A DNA stretch of 15,011 nucleotides, taken from NCBI GenBank assembly GCA_022573485.1, contig JACZTW010000052.1:1-15011 (forward strand), written 5' to 3'. A program made the position numbers and the translations under genes. This DNA is from Planctomycetota bacterium. Lineage in GTDB: Bacteria > Planctomycetota > Phycisphaerae > UBA1845 > CAIVHJ01. This document shows positions 8,116-14,560 of the stretch, piece by piece. A model generated the notes under the pieces. It searched no databases and was not told the origin of the DNA. It saw nothing but the letters and a program-made list of their open reading frames with translations. How positions within the stretch are numbered: the stretch's first letter is position 1; the number at the start of each line of letters is the position of its first letter.

Positions 8116-8181
8116 ATCAGAGCCGGAAGCGCAAGCGCCCGGTCAACTATCAGAGCCGGAAGCGCAAGCGCCCGGCCAGCC
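8116..8181. repeat. 33-bp tandem direct repeat, two copies
   Basis: Two near-identical 33-base units run head to tail. Each contains AGAGCCGGAAGCGCAAGCG followed by CCCGG, and they differ at only a few bases near the unit ends. A partial ATCAGGG starts a possible third unit at 8182. The unit can fold locally because CCGG and GCGC elements recur. It lies between the convergent phosphoesterase and rpmH genes. Similar AAGCGCAAGCG repeats are, from memory, frequent in planctomycete intergenic regions. Confidence 0.85.
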
Positions 8182-8222
8182 ATCAGGGGATGCACGGCGC
8201 GCCAAGCAGGCCGACAACTCAA

Positions 8223-8360
8223 CTAAGTCACGGTGATCTTGTGCCGGCCACGCCGGCGACGGCGACGCAAGATCGCCCGGCCACCCACCGTCTTCATACG
8301 GGCGCGAAAGCCAAGCGTACGCTTGCGTTTAATCTTGCTGATTCGGCGGGGATAATGCAT
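8223..8360 (-). CDS. rpmH: 50S ribosomal protein L34
   Basis: The minus strand encodes 45 residues beginning MHYPRRISKIKRKRTLGFRA, then RMKTVGGRAILRRRRRRG, ending KITVT. This matches the L34 signature KRKRxxGFRxRMxTxxGRxxLxxRRxKGR. L34 is a small basic protein of the large ribosomal subunit. ATG at 8358-8360 is the start and TAG at 8223-8225 the stop. Its length matches the family (44-47 residues). A GAGGA ribosome binding site lies about 12 bases upstream, and a promoter at 8423-8451 faces it. In many bacteria rpmH is followed by rnpA and yidC; here the next gene is a convergent phosphoesterase, so that linkage is lost. Confidence 0.95.
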   Translation of the reverse strand: MHYPRRISKIKRKRTLGFRARMKTVGGRAILRRRRRRGRHKITVT

Positions 8361-8422
8361 CGGTCTATCTCATTCCTCGGCACGTGGCCATCCAGACAAT
8401 TCACAGAAAAAGCGAGTGCCGT

Positions 8423-8451
8423 ATATTAGCCGCCCGTCCGAGTAATTACAA
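8423..8451 (-). promoter_or_regulatory. sigma70-type promoter for rpmH
   Basis: Read on the minus strand, TTGTAA (8446-8451) and TAATAT (8423-8428) are separated by exactly 17 bases. The predicted start is near 8416 and gives a leader of about 55 bases before the rpmH ATG. Confidence 0.6.
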
Positions 8452-8474
8452 GGCCCTCCAATTGACTCGGGGGC

Positions 8475-8504
8475 TTGAATTCCAGCCCCTTTCTGGACGA
8501 TAAT
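8475..8504 (+). promoter_or_regulatory. sigma70-type promoter for rnc
   Basis: TTGAAT (8475-8480) and GATAAT (8499-8504) are separated by 18 bases. Transcription would start near 8511, downstream of the GTG at 8509, which favours the GTG at 8608 as the rnc start. Confidence 0.5.
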
Positions 8505-8607
8505 ACGTGTGGAGACCCTGAACCCATGCAGGCCCATCGGTAACTCCGCCGCGTCGCTGGTTGCGACCCCGGCGGACTTTCCGATCGACCAGCCAAAGGC
8601 TGCTGCT

Positions 8608-9303
8608 GTGCCGACAACTCGCGCCCTGAATCAGGCTGAAAAAGCCATCGGTTATCAATTCAAAGACCGCCAACTCCTCGAACAGGCCCTGACCCATGCG
8701 TCGCTGGCGGACACTCGCTTGCAGAGTAATGAGCGGCTCGAGTTCTTCGGCGATGCCGTGCTGGGCATGATTGTCTGCGAGGAACTCTATCGACGCTTCA
8801 GCGACCAACTCGAGGGCGAGATGACCAAGATCAAGTCCGCCGTCGTTTCCCGCCGGACCTGCGAGACCATCGCCCGAGAACAGGGGCTTGACGAGTGCTT
8901 GCTGCTGGGCAAGGGCATCGGCGAGAGCAACGAACTGCCCAATTCGTTGCTGTCGGCGGTCTACGAATCGCTCATCGGCGCCATTTATCTCGACGGCGGA
9001 CTGGAAGAAGCCAGGAAGTTCGTCTTGCGGGACATGAGCGCACACATCACCGCCGCAGCCGAGTCCGAGAATCAGCAGAATTACAAGTCCCATTTACAGC
9101 AACATGCCCAGAAACATTCGGGCGCCATTCCGCACTATGCCGTACTCGACGAAAAAGGCCCGGACCACAGCAAGTGCTTCGAGATCTGCGTCACGGTCTT
9201 CGACAAGCGCTACCCCAGCGCCTGGGGCAACAGCAAGAAAGAAGCCGAACAACAAGCCGCCTACAACGCGCTCAAGGAACTGCAGATCCTGCCGCAAGAC
9301 TGA
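8608..9303 (+). CDS. rnc: ribonuclease III
   Basis: RNase III cleaves double-stranded RNA, including rRNA precursors. From GTG 8608 the protein has 231 residues, a normal length. It has an N-terminal RIIID domain with signature NERLEFFGDAVLG (41-53; catalytic E45 and D49), and a C-terminal dsRNA-binding domain from about 158 (NYKSHLQQHAQK ... NSKKEAEQQAAYNALKEL). The second active-site block reads NSLLSAVYESLIGAIYLDGG. Its E120 aligns with catalytic E117 of E. coli, but the position of D114 is alanine (A117). AAAGG at 8595-8599 lies 8 bases before GTG 8608. A longer in-frame GTG at 8509 would add 33 residues but sits on the predicted promoter's start point. It diverges from rpmH and converges with the ChaN-like gene. 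Confidence 0.94.
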   Translation: MPTTRALNQAEKAIGYQFKDRQLLEQALTHASLADTRLQSNERLEFFGDAVLGMIVCEELYRRFSDQLEGEMTKIKSAVVSRRTCETIAREQGLDECLLLGKGIGESNELPNSLLSAVYESLIGAIYLDGGLEEARKFVLRDMSAHITAAAESENQQNYKSHLQQHAQKHSGAIPHYAVLDEKGPDHSKCFEICVTVFDKRYPSAWGNSKKEAEQQAAYNALKELQILPQD

Positions 9304-9372
9304 GGACCAACTGTCAGGCGGTCGTGGCCCATGGCTTGGCGGCCGTAACAGGGGATGTTCGCAAGCGACCGA

Positions 9373-11538
9373 TCACGGGGCTTTGCGGCCGCCGAGGCCG
9401 GGGAGCCAGTGGAGGGTCATTGGGTCTTCGAAGGTGCGGACGCTGCGCTGGAGGGCGCGCATCGTCGTGGCGTCGGCACAAAACGTGGCGGGCACGATCA
9501 GGACGTTTTGGCGGTTCTCGGAATTGAGCTTCTGCAGCACCGCCGGCAACGTGCGGTCGTCGGCGCCGGTTGCGATACGCAAGCGATGGAATCGGCTGTG
9601 CTTGGTGATCGGATCGTCTTCCTCAAAAGCGAGCCAGGCTTCGGTTTGCTCCGCTGATGTGCCCTCCGGCATCACGACCACCGTGGTGCCGCCGAATGGG
9701 CCGGGGCACTTGGGCAGCGCGCCCTTGGCAGCGAAAGACTCTGCCAGTATCTCGGTAGTAATGCGACCGGCGGTTTCATCGTCCGGCGCGGCGTTCAGCA
9801 CGGCCACGGGTCCGCCGCCGTCGGCTGCGGCACGCAGCGCTCGTAAGCGCGCCCAATGCCGGGCGCGCGGCGAATCTTGCTCGATGAGGATGTATCGGCG
9901 CTCCGTTGCCTCAGGCGCGGGGCGGGCTTCGATACCCAAAGCCGCCCGCAGCGCGTTTTCATCGTGCCGTTCGGTCATCCAGGCATCGTCGGCGGCGGCG
10001 ACCAGTGCGGCGTCCAATCCGATGTCCACATACTCGCCGAGTTCTTCGGTCCACCATGCGTTATCGCCATCTGCCATCACCACGCGCAGAGTTTTCTCCG
10101 GCGGCGTATCGTCACCCCGAAACTCGGGCAGCGGCAGCGGGAAATCCTTGATCTTGGCATATTGGCGGGGATTCAACGCGACCGCGTCGATGGCCATGCG
10201 GTCGGTGAGCAGCCCGACGGCGGCGACGACCGTGGCGCCGGTTCCCTCGCCGGCCAGGCAGACGCGGCTCGGATCGATCGGGTAGTGTCTCAAAAGATAT
10301 CCCCACGTGCGCTCCACAGTCTCTACGAGCGCAGCGATGTCTGATGAAAAAGTGTCCGGCCAATACCAGCGCCCGCCCTTGCTGAGATCCGGCTGGATTC
10401 CGGGGTATGGCGGTTCAAGAACGGCGATGGCCACGTCACCGCCGAGGCGATCCTTCCAGAGATCCATCCCGTCCGGCGCGGTGAAGCCGTCGCCAGAGAG
10501 CCAGATCAAAAGCGGCACGGGCTTGTCGTCGTTGGCCCCATCCGGCAGATGAAAGCGATACTCTTGCTCGCGCGGCACATAGACGGACCAAGTTCCATCG
10601 TTGAGATCGGTCGCTCTGGCCTCGGCGAAGACGACGTAGTCGGCGGTCGGCACGCTCGCGACTTCGGCGACATCGGGGTTCATCACGGGGCTGATCGCCA
10701 CTGTAATCACACGCGTCCGCGGCCTGCGCAGCAGGAGTTGGCGGACGGTGCCGTCCCAATAGGCGCTGTGGAACCCGCCGTTGACGTGCAGCACGGAGTG
10801 GCCGGCGTGCTCGTCGAGCGCGAGGGCACATGCTTCGCCCATAGAATTATCCCACAGGGATTGGGTTGAATAGAGTCTTTGGTCGTCGCCGCTGATGTCG
10901 CCCATCATCGCCCGATGGCTGCGGACCGCGTTATCGACCCGCCGCCAGTAGGCTGGCGTATTCGGGAAAAGCTCCGCCGGGGCCTCGCGCTTGGCATCAC
11001 CTTCGAGAGTGTCGAGCACTTCCGGGCCTTCCATGCCTACCCGCCGGCGCAGAGGCCTGGGGAAATTGGAGGCCACGACCGGACTTCCCGACGAACGGGC
11101 TTTCTCGATCAATGGTCGATACCCCGTGCGGTAGTTGCTCCAGGGACGGGCTTTATCAAGGAACGCTGTTTCATCGATTCGGCCGGCGAGATAGTCGTCG
11201 AGCGCCGGCTGCACGTCCCGCTCAAACATCTCCATCGCCAGAACGACCTTACCTTTCCTACGGGCGAGCAGGCCTTCGTACACGGCCAGCTCGACGCGAT
11301 GTGTCGTTTCGTCGATGTGCGTCTCGCCGAGGAACACCACATCCGCCCTGGCGAGCGCATCCAGGAAAGCGTCAAAGGACAGAGCCTCGCCGGTCCGCCC
11401 ATGACGCACCGACACCGCCCGATCGAGCGGCGGCGCGGACCAACCAGCCACTTGCTCGACACCGCCGCCGGAACGGGAGACCGTCGTACAGGCAACCGAG
11501 AGAAGCAGCAGGCACAGCGTACAGAGTATTCTGTTCAT
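9373..11538 (-). CDS. ChaN-like lipoprotein fused to an alpha/beta-hydrolase-like domain
   Basis: A 721-residue predicted lipoprotein (signal MNRILCTLCLLLLSVAC, C17). Residues about 40-290 match the ChaN/DUF399 fold, members of which bind haem or act near iron uptake. They include FLGETHIDETTH (69-80), LAMEMFERD (100-108), GDISGDDQRLY and HVNGGFHSAYWDG. Residues about 335-500 look like an alpha/beta hydrolase: PLLIWLSGDGF strand-turn, LEPPYPG, and the elbow CLAGEGTGATV. In that elbow the GxSxG serine position is G432, so esterase activity is doubtful. The last 180 residues are unassigned (NVLIVPATFCADA, LHWLPGLGG); a distant chelatase-like fold is a speculation. ATG 11536-11538 has AGGA 9 bases upstream. 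The ORF opens at 11589, but the first 17 residues there precede the signal peptide. Proteins of this kind are expected on the periplasmic side. Confidence 0.78.
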   Translation of the reverse strand: MNRILCTLCLLLLSVACTTVSRSGGGVEQVAGWSAPPLDRAVSVRHGRTGEALSFDAFLDALARADVVFLGETHIDETTHRVELAVYEGLLARRKGKVVLAMEMFERDVQPALDDYLAGRIDETAFLDKARPWSNYRTGYRPLIEKARSSGSPVVASNFPRPLRRRVGMEGPEVLDTLEGDAKREAPAELFPNTPAYWRRVDNAVRSHRAMMGDISGDDQRLYSTQSLWDNSMGEACALALDEHAGHSVLHVNGGFHSAYWDGTVRQLLLRRPRTRVITVAISPVMNPDVAEVASVPTADYVVFAEARATDLNDGTWSVYVPREQEYRFHLPDGANDDKPVPLLIWLSGDGFTAPDGMDLWKDRLGGDVAIAVLEPPYPGIQPDLSKGGRWYWPDTFSSDIAALVETVERTWGYLLRHYPIDPSRVCLAGEGTGATVVAAVGLLTDRMAIDAVALNPRQYAKIKDFPLPLPEFRGDDTPPEKTLRVVMADGDNAWWTEELGEYVDIGLDAALVAAADDAWMTERHDENALRAALGIEARPAPEATERRYILIEQDSPRARHWARLRALRAAADGGGPVAVLNAAPDDETAGRITTEILAESFAAKGALPKCPGPFGGTTVVVMPEGTSAEQTEAWLAFEEDDPITKHSRFHRLRIATGADDRTLPAVLQKLNSENRQNVLIVPATFCADATTMRALQRSVRTFEDPMTLHWLPGLGGRKAP

Positions 11539-11608
11539 TCTGATGATTCCTAAGGAGAAGAAGATTCCTTGTGAAACCGTCGTGATCACGTCGATTCGGT
11601 CTTGTTTG

Positions 11609-11628
11609 CCACCGACTTCAGTCGGTGG
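11609..11628. repeat. perfect palindrome (CTTCAG core)
   Basis: CCACCGAC, TTCA, GTCGGTGG; 8 bp arms plus the T-A of the loop. No T-run follows on either strand. Confidence 0.85.
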
Positions 11629-11653
11629 TCAACGGTCAAGAAGTTTGTTTTTA

Positions 11654-11709
11654 GAGCCGGCTTCAGCCGGGCTTCTCGAAGAGTTCAAAAGCCCGGCTGA
11701 AGCCGGCTC
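11654..11709. repeat. perfect 21-bp inverted repeat, each arm itself a palindrome
   Basis: The left arm (11654-11674) and right arm (11689-11709) are exact reverse complements with a 14-base spacer. Each arm also holds its own small hairpin, CCGGC-TTCA-GCCGG (11657-11670) and CCGGC-TGAA-GCCGG (11693-11706). The element could therefore fold as one long stem or two small ones. It lies upstream of the ChaN-like gene, and a role as a read-through block is possible but there is no T-run. Confidence 0.88.
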
Positions 11710-11733
11710 AACAGTGAGCGGTTGGCCCTCTAT

Positions 11734-11753
11734 CCACCAGCTAAAGCTGGTGG
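11734..11753. repeat. perfect palindrome (CTAAAG core)
   Basis: CCACCAGCT and AGCTGGTGG pair across AA, 9 bp per arm. It has the same core design as the other palindromes, with an A-rich tract (GCAAAAAGAG) after it on the plus strand. Confidence 0.85.
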
Positions 11754-12020
11754 CAAAAAGAGGACACTCGCCTGGACATCTCACGCCTCATGAGAGAACT
11801 TGAACATCGATGAGACGAACCATCGATCAACTTGGCATTGTATCGCCGGAGCGGGCTCTTGCCTATCCGGCATGCACGAATGCCGGCAGCGGTGACGGTC
11901 CTCAATCGAGGCGGCAGACTTGTTGGACGTTCTCACCCGCGACCTCAAGCGCCAAGTCGTCGGGGAGTTGGTTGAGAAGGTTCCAACTCGCGGCGACCAT
12001 CCGCCCACGTACCTCGGCGA

Positions 12021-12863
12021 TCACTCCACCTTGTAGGCGCGGATGCCGACATTTCCGAACTCGGTGACCAGGTCGATGAGCGGTGTGTCCGATCCGTTTA
12101 ACTGGGCGTCGAAGTGGTGGCTGCGCCAGCGAAACAGGCGCATGGTCATGCCTTCCAAGTGGGCATCGACGGAACCGAAATCAGTGTCGGCCACGAGGCG
12201 GCCGGCGCGGTTCATCGGCAGGCGCACGTCCACGTCGCCGAACTCGGTAACGGCCTTCACGTCGCCAATGTCGCCCGCCCGAATGTACAGCTCGACGTCG
12301 CCGAAGTTCGATTTCAAGTCGATCGGGCCGGCGGCGTCGGCTTCGATATCACCGAACGCAGTTTTGATCGTCAGGCCTCGTTCGAATCGGCCGACGTCAA
12401 CATCGCCAAACGACGTGCGGGCGTCCACGAAGATGTTCGGCGGAGCGATTACGTGCCAGCGGACCTCGTAGGCACGGATCAGCCCGCCGTCGGGATGCTC
12501 CGCTTCGGCGCGCACGATGCCCGAGCTACTCTCGTCCGCGGCGAGGGTCGCCTTTATCTCGCGGAGCGCCTTTTTCGCCTCAGCAGGTGTCGCTCCTTTG
12601 CCGATCAGCGTGGCCTCGGCGCGAATCTCGGTCGCGTTCGCATCGCTGCGCACCGTGATGTCGCCGAAATCGGTCCGCACCAGCAGCCTTTGCGCCGGCA
12701 ATGGCGCCGTCAGCGAGATTTGCTCGCGCGCCTGAAACGGCGTCCCGCAACCGGACACGACGACGCAAAGCACACCGACCGCAATACACGCACCAACAGA
12801 CAAGCTCCCAGTGGCACGCCTGCGGCAGGAAACATGGTTTGAAGAGGAGTTGGCTGTGGACAT
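12021..12863 (-). CDS. DUF4097-like lipoprotein with seven FG[D/S/N] repeats
   Basis: A 280-residue predicted lipoprotein: signal GSLSVGACIAVGVLCVVVSGC with C39 at the lipobox VSGC. After about residue 60 it carries a periodic motif FGD[IV]: F66, F152, F170, F187, F208, F229 (FGSV) and F269 (FGNV). Alternating short beta strands between them suit a right-handed beta-helix of the DUF4097/DUF2807 putative-adhesin type. These families are poorly characterised; some sit beside anti-sigma factors. The start at 12861-12863 is chosen because AGGAG lies 11 bases upstream. An upstream ATG at 12977 would add 38 residues before the signal and is less likely. It shares strand with the ChaN-like gene but is 482 bases from it. 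Confidence 0.8.
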   Translation of the reverse strand: MSTANSSSNHVSCRRRATGSLSVGACIAVGVLCVVVSGCGTPFQAREQISLTAPLPAQRLLVRTDFGDITVRSDANATEIRAEATLIGKGATPAEAKKALREIKATLAADESSSGIVRAEAEHPDGGLIRAYEVRWHVIAPPNIFVDARTSFGDVDVGRFERGLTIKTAFGDIEADAAGPIDLKSNFGDVELYIRAGDIGDVKAVTEFGDVDVRLPMNRAGRLVADTDFGSVDAHLEGMTMRLFRWRSHHFDAQLNGSDTPLIDLVTEFGNVGIRAYKVE

Positions 12864-13082
12864 TATGTTAGTTTCTCCTGATACGAGGTCTGAGAGCAAG
12901 TTCTCGTGTTGTGACACATCAGATACGATGAGCTTCACAGGGCAATTCGCCCCCGCCAGCCGAATATTTCGACACAAACGGCCCGGATGGGAGCAGAGCC
13001 TCAGCCCGTAGTGTCAATCGCTCCCTAGCCTGCAAGCCCACGGCCGCTCGTTGTCACGAACCCGGCCCCTGACCGGCGCCGC

Positions 13083-13424
13083 CTAGCTCTGGCCTGTTTC
13101 CTTGAGGATCCTTCGCAAGTCGCTTTCCAATACTGCGAGTTGGCCTTCGACGATGACCCACACTTCGTCAACGCGAATACGATCATAGGCGTGGATCAGA
13201 ATATCTCGGAAACCGGCGATCCGGCGCCACGGAACGTTCGGGTAGCGCTCGCGCAAATCGTCGGGGACCTGCTTCGCAGCTTCACCGATGATCTCGAAGT
13301 TGCGGATCACGGCATCCTGAATCATCGTTGAGCCTGCAAACGCTTCACGGCCTGGCGCCGTGTACGCCTTGATGCGATCAATGCACTCAAGGATTTGAAT
13401 CAAGTATAGATTGACGTCCTTCAC
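13083..13424 (-). CDS. hepT: HepT-family ribonuclease toxin
   Basis: A 113-residue helical HEPN-superfamily protein (DUF86). It has the RX4HXY motif R73-DILI-H78-A-Y80, which supplies the RNase active site and the tyrosine modified by the antitoxin in characterised pairs. The start GTG (13422-13424) overlaps the antitoxin stop by the four bases GTGA, so translation is coupled. An in-frame ATG at 13505 would add 27 residues inside the antitoxin gene and is not supported. It ends the toxin-antitoxin operon. Toxicity is inferred from the family. Confidence 0.88.
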   Translation of the reverse strand: MKDVNLYLIQILECIDRIKAYTAPGREAFAGSTMIQDAVIRNFEIIGEAAKQVPDDLRERYPNVPWRRIAGFRDILIHAYDRIRVDEVWVIVEGQLAVLESDLRRILKETGQS

Positions 13425-13711
13425 AGCGGAACGGCCTCCGCCAGAACACGATTTCGGATGCGTGAATGCAGGGCCTGGGACTCGACGACGTCGACCTTTC
13501 GGCACAGCAAGTCCTCCAAATCCTGAATGAGTGCGATGTGATCGAGCAAGCTCCTGCCGGGATCGAGATCGACCAAGAGGTCCAGATCGCTGTCGGGCTG
13601 AGCCTCGCCTCTGGCCACCGAGCCGAATATGCGCACGTTGCGTGCGCCGTATTGCTCCGCGATACGCAGGATTTGATCGCGGTGTGTCTGTATCCCAGAA
13701 TCAATAACCAT
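13421..13711 (-). CDS. mntA: MntA-family nucleotidyltransferase antitoxin
   Basis: A 96-residue minimal nucleotidyltransferase. The motif GS at 30-31, ten residues, then D42-L-D44 forms the GSX10DXD active site; the local sequence is GSVARGEAQPDSDLDLLVDL. Members add AMP to the HepT tyrosine and so neutralise the toxin. ATG 13709-13711 has a strong ribosome binding site (GGAGG, 5-6 bases upstream). It is the first gene of the two-gene operon with hepT. Confidence 0.9.
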   Translation of the reverse strand: MVIDSGIQTHRDQILRIAEQYGARNVRIFGSVARGEAQPDSDLDLLVDLDPGRSLLDHIALIQDLEDLLCRKVDVVESQALHSRIRNRVLAEAVPL

Positions 13712-13731
13712 CGCCGCCTCCGAGCAGCAAA

Positions 13732-13763
13732 CTGAAAGCTGGACGCTGATCGCTGACAGCTCC
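13732..13763. repeat. degenerate 7-bp tandem repeat (CTGNNNG)
   Basis: Four seven-base units, CTGAAAG, CTGGACG, CTGATCG and CTGACAG, followed by CTCC. The CTG recurs in register every 7 bases. It lies between the RloB-like gene and mntA, upstream of mntA on the minus strand. Confidence 0.65.
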
Positions 13764-13828
13764 TAGCCCATGTGCCTGATAACCGCATCGCCAAAACACA
13801 CTGCATTCTAGCAGGACGTCACCTTCCA

Positions 13829-14560
13829 TCAAACGCTCAAATCTGATGCGCCGCCCCTCTCTGCCTGCCCCCTGTTCCCCTCCGGTTCAATGCACTCGAT
13901 GATCTTGTAAACTTCTGTGCGGGATTGATCCTCAGCTTCGTAGTGCCGCTTCGCACGTGCGGCTGCTTCATGGCGAAGAGGGACGATCTTTGAATAATCA
14001 GCCTGTGCCTTTTGGTCAAACTGTTGCCCAAACTGTTGTTGCCAAAGCTGCTTCACACGGTCCAGCACCTGGCCGCAGTCGTTGAACTGGCGCCCCGTAT
14101 CTTCAAGGTGCAAGAGAGTCCAGACCTCGTAGCAAGGATCGGACAGGGCAACTTTGATCCCGCGCTGCTCTCCCTTTTTCTTCGCATCCACCGCCCTTCT
14201 TTGACAGGCTGGGTCTCGTTCCATGTCGATCAGAGCCCAGACAGCATCTCGATCGCCGCCATCATCTCTCAACTTCTCGTGTTCAGCAATCGCCCGATCC
14301 AAGACGGTCGCCGGCGAGCCCCCTTGGCATCCCACCCGAGGGATGTTCAAGGTGACATGCTGCTTCACTGCGCGCTTGAGCAGGTCGAAGTATGCGGGCG
14401 CAGTTCTGCTGTCGTCACACACGACAACCACAACTGGGAGCGGGGAACCGGACCTCGGATGGGCGGCGCCGAAGTCCAAAGCGATCAGATTGCCTGCTGC
14501 GATTACGATCTGGTCGCGCCACGAATCAATCTCCGAACTGCCCAAGTGCCGGCAGCGCAC
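13829..14560 (-). CDS. rloB: RloB-like protein
   Basis: A RloB-family protein of about 243 residues, often encoded with RloA near restriction-modification loci and thought to take part in defence. Recognisable blocks, in order: VVVVVCDDSRTAPAYFDLLK (the usual start of the domain, compare xxCEGxxTExxYF), DAVWALIDMERDP (an acidic D-x-E/D cluster) and LSDPCYEVWTLLHLEDTG (compare SNPCFELWLLLH). The tail (QADYSKIVPLRHEAAARAKRHY) is helical. The ORF is open from 14647, but that part overlaps RloA in another frame. GTG 14558-14560 with AAGG upstream and TTG 14543-14545 are the candidate starts; the true one is uncertain. It follows RloA on the same strand with overlapping ends, so the two are probably translationally coupled. 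Confidence 0.72.
   Translation of the reverse strand: MRCRHLGSSEIDSWRDQIVIAAGNLIALDFGAAHPRSGSPLPVVVVVCDDSRTAPAYFDLLKRAVKQHVTLNIPRVGCQGGSPATVLDRAIAEHEKLRDDGGDRDAVWALIDMERDPACQRRAVDAKKKGEQRGIKVALSDPCYEVWTLLHLEDTGRQFNDCGQVLDRVKQLWQQQFGQQFDQKAQADYSKIVPLRHEAAARAKRHYEAEDQSRTEVYKIIECIEPEGNRGQAERGGASDLSV

Larger units (their letters stand above)
11539..12020. other. 482-base intergenic region with a palindrome cluster
   Basis: Between the DUF4097-like gene and the ChaN-like gene, both on the minus strand. It contains the three palindromic elements listed separately and a further hairpin at 11867-11886 (CCGGCAT, 6-base loop, ATGCCGG). Positions 11905-12020 can be read on the plus strand as a coding-like stretch (ADLLDVLTRDLKRQVVGELV), but it has an in-frame TGA just upstream and I cannot identify it. 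Confidence 0.7.

Noticed and set aside
8116..8181. Possible CRISPR array
   Set aside because: Only two abutting copies with no unique spacers and no cas genes; it is a tandem repeat.
9104..10285. 393-codon plus-strand open frame
   Set aside because: It overlaps the end of rnc and the ChaN-like gene on the other strand. Its Ser/Arg/Pro-rich translation is typical of a shadow frame.
10879..11553. 224-codon plus-strand open frame
   Set aside because: Antisense to the ChaN-like domain, which has the specific GETH and EMFERD motifs.
11654..11709. Intrinsic terminator
   Set aside because: The stem is strong, but neither side has a T-run, and the element belongs to the palindrome family.
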